Shown here one piece after another: positions 24,470 through 31,469 of a stretch of DNA of 64,000 nucleotides. Source of the stretch: Rudanella paleaurantiibacter (GTDB taxonomy: Bacteria; Bacteroidota; Bacteroidia; Cytophagales; Spirosomataceae). The position numbers and the translations under genes are program-made. Within the stretch, counting starts at the first letter, position 1. Each line of letters opens with the position of its first letter. The stretch covers positions 186,001-250,000 of the forward strand of contig NZ_WELI01000009.1 in the NCBI RefSeq assembly GCF_009184635.1, written 5' to 3'. The notes under the pieces were generated by a model, which saw nothing but the letters and a program-made list of their open reading frames with translations, had not been told where the DNA came from and did not search any database.

Positions 24470-25431
24470 AGAATCACGTGCGGTTTATCGGTAAAATCGT
24501 CGGCCTCGTAGCGGCTATCTCCACCGGCCAGGTACTTCAAATAATAGCTACTGAACAAGCTGCTGCTGGCGTTCTCGTCGAGAAACTCAATCACCCCACT
24601 CAGGCGCTTTTGGGCGTCAGTATAGAGCTGCTGTTTCAGGGCTCCGCGCAGGTTCGAGTCGGGCGCTACCTCCTCCATGGTACCATCCTTGCTGCGCGTT
24701 TCGGATATGCCGGTTTCGTGAATGGTGAGTGGCAGGTATGACCAGGCCTCCAGTACTGAGAAGTAAGCCACTGCCCGGCGCACCAGCGAAATCAGCCGCT
24801 CCTCCTGATAGCTCAACGAGGCATTGGGTTGTTGCCACTTCTGCTTCAGCTCGTCGAACACGCCCGCCGTCATCGCCTTCCGCAGGTGCTCATCTTCCAC
24901 GTACTCGATGTGGGGAATGAGCTTTTGGAAAAATCGGTAGTTGCGCCCCGCAATCGGCAGCAGGTCGCCCAGCTCGGCCGCGCTACGCACAAAGCAGCGG
25001 TTGCGTTTAGCGTAGGCACTCGACCCGGTAAATGCGGCCGGTTTCACCAGCTCGACCTCCTTCCAGAAATACTCCAGTGAGAGATCGAGCATCGAGAGGT
25101 TGGCGTCCCGGCTGTCGATGTACTCCCATTTCGTCACAGCGATGGACTTCTCCGGGTTGTTTTTCAGGATACCCAAATCGGTAACCTTGTACTTCAGGTG
25201 CGGAAACGCCAGCGAGTAGGCATACCACGCCAGGCATGAGTGCGCCAGCCGCAGCAGCTCCTTCGATTCGGCCTCGGTACCGTTCAGCGTCTTTAGCCAG
25301 GCAAACATCTCCGTCCCCACCTCGTCGCGAAACCAGCGCTCGGCATGCCCCAGAAACCCCGCCGAGATGTCGGCCTTCATGTTGGCCGCAATCATGCCCA
25401 ACTGGGCTTTCATAATGTCGAGTGTGAGCAT
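24466..25431 (-). CDS. DUF6712-like phage structural protein
   Basis: A 321-residue helical protein beginning MLTLDIMKAQLGMIAANMKAD. It matches the general pattern of DUF6712 head-completion-type proteins in Bacteroidota phages, with WFRDEVGTEMF and YKVTDLGILKN segments. It lies directly after the portal gene (1-base gap) and overlaps the next by ATGA. A connector or adaptor role between portal and tail is inferred. Confidence 0.65.
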   Translation of the reverse strand: MLTLDIMKAQLGMIAANMKADISAGFLGHAERWFRDEVGTEMFAWLKTLNGTEAESKELLRLAHSCLAWYAYSLAFPHLKYKVTDLGILKNNPEKSIAVTKWEYIDSRDANLSMLDLSLEYFWKEVELVKPAAFTGSSAYAKRNRCFVRSAAELGDLLPIAGRNYRFFQKLIPHIEYVEDEHLRKAMTAGVFDELKQKWQQPNASLSYQEERLISLVRRAVAYFSVLEAWSYLPLTIHETGISETRSKDGTMEEVAPDSNLRGALKQQLYTDAQKRLSGVIEFLDENASSSLFSSYYLKYLAGGDSRYEADDFTDKPHVIL

Positions 25432-25432
25432 C

Positions 25433-26716
25433 TTAGTTGTGGTTTACGACCGCCTGCGCGCCAGTCGGGTTGGTGTCGAGTGTTGTGATCTGTACGCCTG
25501 AGAAGCTTGGTATTACATCGTTGTAGCCCATAGTACGGAGTGCGTACTGAATGGGCTCCAGCAGGATCTGGTGGTGTACCGGCGTGCGGAAGTGCTGCTG
25601 AAACTCGGCCATCACCCGGATCTGCGAGCCTGAGTCATTGCCCTTGCCCGGATTCACACCCGCCAGCGTTGGCAGGATACCGGCCGCGTTGGCAATGCTC
25701 ACGTTGGCCATCTCCCAAACCTTGCTGTAGGCATCGTCGCTCATCTCGTTTTTGAGCGGTACCACATCGATGTTGTCGAGCGGCTTATTGTCATCTCCCC
25801 GTAGGTACTTCAGAATAAGGCTCTTGTTTACGTTCTTGGTACCAGCCAGCCACTTGCTCAGGTTGTCCGAAAACTCCGACCATTTGGCCCGGATCTTCTC
25901 CACCGGCAGCGTCTTGCCACCTTCCTGGTCGAAGTAGTCTTTCGGTACCTTTACCAGGTACTTGATGTTGTAGCCGTTGGTGATGCCCGACTTGTGGAAG
26001 ATCGGGATCAGGTTCGCCAGCTCGATCCACTCCTGGGCTCCCCACCAGCTTGGGTACGCATAGTGCGGGTTGCCCGACAGTGGCTCCCGGCTGTGAAACA
26101 CACTGGTCACGTTGGCCGCTGGCTCCACGAAGTTGAAGCCCGGTATCACCTCGCTCTCGGTCGGCCGGAAGTACGAGTAATCCCCGAAGTACGGGTTGTA
26201 CAGAAACTGCCCAGCGGCACGGCCGTCAGGCCTGCCCTTGCGGGTGGCAAAGCAGTCGAGGTGCGTCAGGATCGGCGTACCATCGAGCTCGAAGGTGAAC
26301 TTGGTAAAGTGGTTGCCGTTGGTGAGCCGCTCGTTGATGGCGCCAATGATGTAGTGGGCCAGTCGGCTCCTGAACATCCACTCCTCCAGTCGGCTGTCGG
26401 TGTAGGGTTCCAGGCGCCTGCTTGTCTTGCCGTCGACGGTATCAAACACCCGCTTGTTAAACGAGATGCCGGTACCGTAGATCATGTCCCGGTTCGACTC
26501 CAGCAGCGGCCGTACCTGGTTGTTTTTCTGGATGAGCTGACCCATCACATTGGGCTGGTTATCGCCTGCTCCCCACGATACGTGATCGCGCCCATCGCCC
26601 CCGAAAACTTGAGTGGAGCCATAGGCGTGATCCCGGCCGCTGCCGGTTTGCTGCAGTATGGCGGCATTGCCGTTGCGGCTGGTAATAAGGGCTACGTTTT
26701 CGTTTATCCACTCCAT
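25433..26716 (-). CDS. phage portal protein
   Basis: A 427-residue protein. The stretch about 60-130 (VMGQLIQKNNQVRPLLESNR, DMIYGTG) and the middle with PSWWGAQEWIELANLIP then HKSGITNGYNIKYLVKVPKD match portal proteins of the HK97/PBSX type, as do the late NAAGILPTLAGV and EFQQHFRTPVHHQILLEP segments. It would form the dodecameric DNA gate. It is coupled to a 97-residue gene upstream. No terminase gene is adjacent, which is unusual. Confidence 0.82.
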   Translation of the reverse strand: MEWINENVALITSRNGNAAILQQTGSGRDHAYGSTQVFGGDGRDHVSWGAGDNQPNVMGQLIQKNNQVRPLLESNRDMIYGTGISFNKRVFDTVDGKTSRRLEPYTDSRLEEWMFRSRLAHYIIGAINERLTNGNHFTKFTFELDGTPILTHLDCFATRKGRPDGRAAGQFLYNPYFGDYSYFRPTESEVIPGFNFVEPAANVTSVFHSREPLSGNPHYAYPSWWGAQEWIELANLIPIFHKSGITNGYNIKYLVKVPKDYFDQEGGKTLPVEKIRAKWSEFSDNLSKWLAGTKNVNKSLILKYLRGDDNKPLDNIDVVPLKNEMSDDAYSKVWEMANVSIANAAGILPTLAGVNPGKGNDSGSQIRVMAEFQQHFRTPVHHQILLEPIQYALRTMGYNDVIPSFSGVQITTLDTNPTGAQAVVNHN

Positions 26717-27009
26717 TATGAATTGTGATTGACCCGCATACGGTTGTAGTGGGTAATGAGATCGATGAGCACTTCGAACGGCTTGCCGGTTTCGAGGTTG
26801 GTGAGCAGCAATACGTGGTTATTGTTCACGTTGCCCCGGTAGCCCCGCTCCCCGGGGCAACGTTTGGTGCTTTTGCAGCAGCGTCCCTTTTCGCCCAGCG
26901 TGCCGTCCTTTTTCACGTAAGCCAGGCTGAAAACATGCAGTTGCCCGCCCTCGCGGGTGTCCTGATGGATTTCGGCGAACATCGCCCGACGATTGATTGT
27001 CTTACTCAT
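26716..27009 (-). CDS. small hypothetical phage protein with cysteine pair
   Basis: A 97-residue basic protein starting MSKTINRRAMFAEIHQDTREG. GRCCKSTKRCPGERG (41-55) has three closely spaced cysteines, which could bind a metal. It is coupled to the portal gene and overlaps the gene upstream by 8 bases. No family is recognised. Confidence 0.6.
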   Translation of the reverse strand: MSKTINRRAMFAEIHQDTREGGQLHVFSLAYVKKDGTLGEKGRCCKSTKRCPGERGYRGNVNNNHVLLLTNLETGKPFEVLIDLITHYNRMRVNHNS

Positions 27010-27196
27010 AAAGTCGCTTGTAGGCTGTTTCAGCCGATACTTGGGCTACGTACTCTGTTCCGGTGATAGTCCGAATGGTGCATCGGCTGGGATTTCGAGT
27101 CGACTGCACAATTGACTCCACTTGATCCGGATGGATGTAGGCATCTGTGCTCGTCGAGCCGCCACTATCAATTAAGAATTTCACTGGCTTTCCCAT
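27002..27196 (-). CDS. small hypothetical phage protein
   Basis: A 64-residue protein starting at ATG 27196 (MGKPVKFLIDSGGSTSTD), beta-rich, with no membrane segment. It overlaps the 97-residue gene. An upstream TTG could add two residues. No function is recognised. Confidence 0.55.
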   Translation of the reverse strand: MGKPVKFLIDSGGSTSTDAYIHPDQVESIVQSTRNPSRCTIRTITGTEYVAQVSAETAYKRLYE

Positions 27197-27214
27197 GGTC
27201 AAAGATTGCCCTGC

Positions 27215-27658
27215 TCACGGAGGGCAGGAAGGACAGATTTGTTTGTAGATGAAGTAACCCGCAGCCAATCGCCATAGCCAGTTTTCCACCTTACTCCAGC
27301 GCCGTTGCTGCCGGTACTGGTAGGCCAGTGCCAGCGCATTGGCCCGTTCCAGCTCGGCCCTGGCCATGTCTCGACTCGTGGACACCAGTGCCCGACCTAC
27401 CGAGTCGCGCCCGCTCTCGGCTTTCTTCAGGCGCACACCCAGCTTAGTAATACTGAGCCGGGCATAGTGCAGGGCCGTGAGGCTATCGAGCACGGCCTTG
27501 GCGTTTCTGACGTATTGCCGCACAGCCTCGACGCTATCGATGCCCGCCCCGGTTCTGGCCCGTACTGGCACGCCGGTTCGATTCGATTGCGCCATTGATC
27601 CGGATGATAGCATCCAGATCAGACAGGCCAGCGTTGGCCCGCATAGAGTCTTTTTCAT
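27215..27658 (-). CDS. secreted coiled-coil protein, spanin-like
   Basis: A 147-residue protein with a signal peptide (residues 1-23, no lipobox) and a helical, charged middle (LGVRLKKAESGRDSVGRAL). The C-terminus has a hydrophobic patch (LAAGYFIYKQICPSCPP). Its start lies inside the coiled-coil gene at 27534-27947 in another frame, the overlapping arrangement typical of spanin pairs that fuse inner and outer membranes. Without a lipobox this would be an unusual outer partner. Confidence 0.6.
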   Translation of the reverse strand: MKKTLCGPTLACLIWMLSSGSMAQSNRTGVPVRARTGAGIDSVEAVRQYVRNAKAVLDSLTALHYARLSITKLGVRLKKAESGRDSVGRALVSTSRDMARAELERANALALAYQYRQQRRWSKVENWLWRLAAGYFIYKQICPSCPP

Positions 27659-27947
27659 GGAGATCCTGAATTACCTGAGTGAGTGAATCCACCTTGCGCT
27701 GCACCTGCCACAGCCGCAGCTGCCCCTCGATCGAGTCGGCCTTATGCTGTGCCGCCATCGACGACTTCAGCAAGTCGCCCACCTGCGCCACCGGCGAGGG
27801 TTCGCTTGGCGTGAGCAGCTGCACCAGCACGGCTACGGCCACAGCCGTGAGCACCGATACCGACACCTCCCTGATCAGGTTGGCGCTGGTACCAAACTTG
27901 GTGTAGGCTCCCTTCAGGAAGCCGCCTATTGTCTGGAGTACCGTCAT
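27534..27947 (-). CDS. inner-membrane coiled-coil protein, Rz-like
   Basis: A 137-residue protein (start 27947). One membrane helix lies at about residues 29-46 (VSVLTAVAVAVLVQLLTP), followed by a periplasmic coiled coil (HKADSIEGQLRLWQVQRKVDSLTQVIQDLHEKDSM). This is the layout of i-spanin (Rz) proteins. It overlaps the endolysin stop by ATGA and the secreted gene by 125 bases. Confidence 0.65.
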   Translation of the reverse strand: MTVLQTIGGFLKGAYTKFGTSANLIREVSVSVLTAVAVAVLVQLLTPSEPSPVAQVGDLLKSSMAAQHKADSIEGQLRLWQVQRKVDSLTQVIQDLHEKDSMRANAGLSDLDAIIRINGAIESNRRASTGQNRGGHR

Positions 27948-28459
27948 CTTGGCTTTGGTGGTGAGTGTGGTGGTGCGGCCGGTCGGCGAGGAGGTGTCGT
28001 GCGCGTTGCCGGAATTGGCTGCGGCACCCGGCTTTCCCAGTCGGTCAGCTCGAAGTGCGGCCGGTCGCGGAGCTGCTTGAATGTGCCACCCCAGGTGATG
28101 TTGGGCAGCTCCAGCATGAGCTGGGCAAAGTAGTTGAACCACTTCTCCGACCAGTCCAGCGATCCGTCCAGTCGTCGGAAGCCCACGTCGAGCGCGAGTG
28201 CTGGCCGATAGTTGTGTGGAGACTGGCCCGCCCTGGCGTTGGTTACGAACTCGTCGGCCTCGTCGATCCGGCCATCGCCGTCATTGTCTCGGCCGTCGCG
28301 AGGTTGCTCGAAAAGGGCATTTTGACGGGCGTCGCTGCGAAATGTTTGGGTAAGAAACGGTGTAGGGGCACCGGGATAAAGAGCCGCCCACCGGCCGCAC
28401 GACAGGCCAAACGCGTAGGCCAGTTGCGGGTGCAGGTCGTCGATCGATCGTGAATCCAT
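27944..28459 (-). CDS. M15-family peptidase endolysin with EF-hand-like loop
   Basis: A 171-residue L-alanyl-D-glutamate or D,D-peptidase. Zinc ligands are H82 in SPHNYRPALALD (80-91), D91 and H135 in RPHFEL. Residues 58-70 (DNDGDGRIDEADE) form an EF-hand-like calcium loop inserted before the zinc site, which is unusual. The start at 28459 is preferred because a terminator lies at 28512-28543, upstream of it. It heads a lysis cassette with the spanin-like pair. The C-terminus is a proline-rich tail. Confidence 0.85.
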   Translation of the reverse strand: MDSRSIDDLHPQLAYAFGLSCGRWAALYPGAPTPFLTQTFRSDARQNALFEQPRDGRDNDGDGRIDEADEFVTNARAGQSPHNYRPALALDVGFRRLDGSLDWSEKWFNYFAQLMLELPNITWGGTFKQLRDRPHFELTDWESRVPQPIPATRTTPPRRPAAPPHSPPKPR

Positions 28460-28501
28460 ACGTGCTTTTTTAGGCAAGCTGCATCCCACCGATCCGACCC
28501 G

Positions 28502-28511
28502 AAAGGACAAT
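28502..28511 (-). promoter_or_regulatory. phage promoter-like motif ATTGTCCTTT
   Basis: Minus-strand ATTGTCCTTT lies 43 bases before the endolysin start and directly after the upstream terminator, so it probably begins the lysis-portal transcript. Confidence 0.45.
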
Positions 28512-28543
28512 AAAAAAGCCCGACCGCAGAGCAGCCGGGCTTT
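28512..28543 (-). terminator. terminator after the amidoligase module
   Basis: Minus-strand AAAGCCCG and CGGGCTTT pair around a 13-base loop, followed by TTTTTT. A similar hairpin lies at 29877-29903, on the other side of the same two-gene module. Confidence 0.85.
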
Positions 28544-28544
28544 C

Positions 28545-28561
28545 GCACTAACAGATAATTA
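28545..28561. repeat. inverted repeat, downstream arm of the amidoligase module
   Basis: GCACTAACAGATAATTA is the reverse complement of TAATTATCTG plus TTAGTGC at 29741-29761, where four extra bases interrupt it. The two arms bracket the amidoligase and its partner gene. Confidence 0.7.
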
Positions 28562-28567
28562 AAAGCG

Positions 28568-28804
28568 TTATTCGACTTTTTTCAGCCATCCCTGCTCCTC
28601 CAGGTCGGCAATGAAATTGTCGGGGCTGTCGGTTCGCGGTGCCCGACCGCCGTAGAATTCCGTAAACCGAACCGCAAACTCATCCATGTACTCCTGAATC
28701 GTTTGCTCGGCCGTAAACCGACCGCCGTCCTTTAGTTGGTTTATCAACTCGGCGGGAGTGGCCGCTTCGACCACCCCGCTCCCATCTTCGAGTAAGTATT
28801 TCAT
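28568..28804 (-). CDS. small hypothetical partner of the amidoligase
   Basis: A 78-residue acidic protein starting MKYLLEDGSGVVEAATPAEL, helical in the middle (IQEYMDEFAVRFTEFYG). It is coupled to the amidoligase gene (its ATG overlaps that stop). Small acidic partners are common for phage ligases, and it might be the amide acceptor or an inhibitor. No family is recognised. Confidence 0.6.
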   Translation of the reverse strand: MKYLLEDGSGVVEAATPAELINQLKDGGRFTAEQTIQEYMDEFAVRFTEFYGGRAPRTDSPDNFIADLEEQGWLKKVE

Positions 28805-29739
28805 TAGGCTGCCAGTTCGCTCTGGCGGTTATGATAAAAGGTGAAAATCTCGGGTTGTTGAATCTGCTCGAGGCTGGCCATCGTGGCCGTTTCAACCCGG
28901 CTGGTGCGGCTGTATTCAACCAGATTGTGTAAAAATAGCACCCAGTTCGAAATCTTTTCAAATTCGATCGTGCCGCTGTGCTGGCGGAATTCGATCGTTT
29001 TATAGCGGTTATAGCTTTGCAGGTTTACCTTCTGGTAGCGGTTGTTCATAACCGAGTTGACCAGCTGGTTCATGCTGGTGGCCGCGTCGATCTGCGCGAC
29101 CCGGTGGGTCAGGCTCCCGCAGTAGGTGTTGGTCGATCCGCGTCGGCTGGCTGGCATGAAGCTGTCGATGATCCCCTCGTAGCGGGCGTAATTAACGAGC
29201 AGGTTCTTGGTTTGGGCGAGGCCGAAGTTGGCCGCGTCGAAATGTACGTGGAGGCCGCAGCTGCGGTTAATGTAGGCCCGCTGTTGCTTCAATACCCGGC
29301 ATACGGTTTTGAGTTCGTCGAGGCCCGCTTGCCCTTCCAGAATCGGGCTTACCAATTCGAAGCTGTTATGGCCGCTCAAGCTGCCGTCCGTTACTACTTT
29401 CCAATGCCGCCGGGTGGTGTGGTTGTAGCTTTCAACTTCAACCGCGACCCCAGCCGCCCGGAGTGCGTTGGCCAGTTCGCTGCGGCTTACGTTGTAGGCT
29501 TCGATCTCCACCCCGAAGCGCCGGTTAAAAGGCAGGAAGCGGAAAACATCGTCGGCCGCTGCCTGCATCCGGCTCCGTACCTGATCGGGCCAGTACCGGG
29601 CGAAAACGTTCTGCACAAATCCGTAGTTGCCGCCGGTCAGGTCGGCTACTTGCCGCCGGGTCAGGCCGAGGGCGAGCAGCTGGCGAATTTTTTCAGTTTT
29701 GGTGAGGCTGGCGTTGTTTAAAATTGCTTGCGTTTCCAT
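28804..29739 (-). CDS. amidoligase family (ATP-grasp-like COOH-NH2 ligase) with N-terminal HTH
   Basis: A 311-residue protein. Residues 13-48 form a helix-turn-helix (KTEKIRQLLALGLTRRQVAD). The amidoligase domain follows: FGVEIEAYNV (75-84), TDGSL (117-121), FELVSPIL (127-134), CGLHVHFDA (161-169) and EFRQHSGT (250-257). This family joins an amine to a carboxylate using ATP. Phage examples are known but substrates are not. The HTH fusion hints that it acts on DNA or is self-regulated. Flanked by inverted repeats and matching terminators. Confidence 0.85.
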   Translation of the reverse strand: METQAILNNASLTKTEKIRQLLALGLTRRQVADLTGGNYGFVQNVFARYWPDQVRSRMQAAADDVFRFLPFNRRFGVEIEAYNVSRSELANALRAAGVAVEVESYNHTTRRHWKVVTDGSLSGHNSFELVSPILEGQAGLDELKTVCRVLKQQRAYINRSCGLHVHFDAANFGLAQTKNLLVNYARYEGIIDSFMPASRRGSTNTYCGSLTHRVAQIDAATSMNQLVNSVMNNRYQKVNLQSYNRYKTIEFRQHSGTIEFEKISNWVLFLHNLVEYSRTSRVETATMASLEQIQQPEIFTFYHNRQSELAA

Positions 29740-29740
29740 C

Positions 29741-29761
29741 TAATTATCTGTGCGTTAGTGC
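29741..29761. repeat. inverted repeat, upstream arm of the amidoligase module
   Basis: TAATTATCTG then TGCG then TTAGTGC matches the arm at 28545-28561 in inverse orientation. It lies at the amidoligase start codon, so it may also be an operator. Confidence 0.7.
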
Positions 29762-29876
29762 GTTTTGATGATGCAACACACGCACTATCTTCCGGCACAC
29801 GCAAGTTCCTGCCGTAGTGTCTCGTGAAGTTCCATGCGGAGTCCCGCAGGTCACTGGAACAGTGCAATCGAGCACG

Positions 29877-29903
29877 AAAAAAGCCCGACCAATTGGCCGG
29901 GCT
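29877..29903 (-). terminator. terminator upstream of the amidoligase module
   Basis: AGCCCG and CGGGCT flank a palindromic centre (CCAATTGG), followed on the minus strand by TTTTT. It would stop minus-strand transcripts that come from the MazG/HAD side, isolating the amidoligase genes. Confidence 0.7.
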
Positions 29904-30362
29904 GTGGGGTAGTTCGCCACCCAACATAACGAGGGCGCTAGGCACCGGCGTTGGTGGCATTGAGTCGCCTACTACCTATTACCTTCGGCAAGCAACAAAC
30001 CCTTGGATTTTGATAATAAGTTGTTTGGTACGTGTGACCAGTTCGAAACCTTTATCAAACAGAAAATAATAATCCCGACAAGGCCAATGAGTAACATTGC
30101 CCGATTTCCTTCGTCAATAGAGTGTAAAGTACCTCCTGCTGATAGCTAGGCTATGAATTAACAAAGAAGAAATTCTCTCAACCGAATATATTCCAGGGGC
30201 GAGTTTGTATTCAAATCCCCGAAGTGGTATTTATTGATACGTTGTAAAAAAAACTTAAATCAACCAGTACATAATTATATAAATTTGACGCCAAAGGATG
30301 CTAATACAGGTTAAACTACTTACAAAGTAAAATAGTCAAGTTCACCCCAATCCTAAGTCATC

Positions 30363-31469
30363 ATGTGCGAATTGGCCACCCTATCCATCAACCGTGCAAT
30401 AATGCACCAGATTTTTCAAAAGGAAAATCAACGATCCCACTCAACAGTAAGGGAGTCAGATGAAGTGATAACGCTTTCCAGCGAGGTAAGCGATATAATT
30501 AATAACCGGCTTGTCAATTCACTTGGAAAAAGTTCAAAGGCATTCCATTTGGATATACAAGATATGAGAGAGGAAAGCTTTTACGGTTATTGTACGAAAA
30601 TTGAGCCTAATGATGAGGAAAGCTTTGTTAATGCATCCAAGCAGATAGCACATAAACTGTCTAAATCACAAACTAAAGCTAGAATCCCAGGTGGATATGT
30701 AATTGTACTAGATTGTACTCATACAGTCAAAAACCTTCCTTGCACAATTGTAATTAAAGCAGAACCCCATGAAGCAATAAGGCAAAATAAAAGTGGAGAG
30801 AAAGCTATACTAGAAGTACTGAATGATGTTATACTTTCGCCTTCACAAAAGCTCTTTAAAATAGGAGTATTGTTTGAAAGACTCACCCCTATGTTCAAAA
30901 ACGAACTTGGAGATATAGTGTTGCCACCAAACGACACACACGGGTGCATGATTTTCGATGATAACTTTAAAAGAGCGACCAAACCAGCAGAGTATTTTTA
31001 CAGCGACTTTTTGGGGTTTTCAGTTGGAAGGAACTCATTAATTCAAACAAAGAATTTTTTCGATTTCACTTATGACTTTATAAAACAGAATGTTACAAAT
31101 TACAAGAGTAAAGAGGACGCAATTATTGCCTTAAAATCATACTTAAAAAGCAATAATGACCCACTACTAAATGTAAGTAAGTATGCTGACGACTTTCTCC
31201 CTGTAGAAGTTAAATCAGCTTATAAAGGTGAGGCTTTACAGCATCTTCCTTCGGCGTTTATAAAGGAAACATCCTTGATACAAAAGGATTTAGAAACAAA
31301 GAAAATAAACTTTCCCAATAAAGTTACTATCTCTCTCCCTGAAGCAAAGTACGGCGAGTCTGTGAAAGTAATCACCCCAGATGATATCAACATAGACGAA
31401 GTAATGAGTGGCAATTGTACTTACATACGAATACAAGGAAAGCCATATGAATCAAGCCGAGAAGTATGA
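30363..31469 (+). CDS. 37-kDa nucleoid-associated protein family (NA37/YejK-like)
   Basis: A 368-residue AT-rich gene on the plus strand. The start (LATLSINRAIMHQIFQKEN) and the run SKSQTKARIPGGYVIVLDCT, then LFKIGVLFERLTPMFKN, follow the pattern of the NdpA/YejK family of DNA-associated proteins, which form a clamp on DNA and may sense replication stress. The downstream RelA/SpoT gene overlaps by 23 bases, so they are co-translated. Coupling of these two families is, to my knowledge, not described. The YejK match is by pattern and length (335 usual). Confidence 0.7.
   Translation: MCELATLSINRAIMHQIFQKENQRSHSTVRESDEVITLSSEVSDIINNRLVNSLGKSSKAFHLDIQDMREESFYGYCTKIEPNDEESFVNASKQIAHKLSKSQTKARIPGGYVIVLDCTHTVKNLPCTIVIKAEPHEAIRQNKSGEKAILEVLNDVILSPSQKLFKIGVLFERLTPMFKNELGDIVLPPNDTHGCMIFDDNFKRATKPAEYFYSDFLGFSVGRNSLIQTKNFFDFTYDFIKQNVTNYKSKEDAIIALKSYLKSNNDPLLNVSKYADDFLPVEVKSAYKGEALQHLPSAFIKETSLIQKDLETKKINFPNKVTISLPEAKYGESVKVITPDDINIDEVMSGNCTYIRIQGKPYESSREV

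Larger units (their letters stand above)
29740..30362. other. 623-nt non-coding region between the amidoligase and the alarmone-type island
   Basis: No supported gene. It holds the upstream inverted repeat, a minus-strand terminator at 29877-29903 with no obvious gene to terminate, and an increasingly AT-rich part from 30100 on. TAAATTTG at 30280-30287 is a -7-type box about 76 bases before the plus-strand gene at 30363. The composition change near 30 kb probably marks the left end of the inserted island. Confidence 0.6.

Noticed and set aside
29718-29960. Minus-strand 80-codon frame upstream of the amidoligase
   Set aside because: It runs through a terminator and the inverted repeat and has no coding character.
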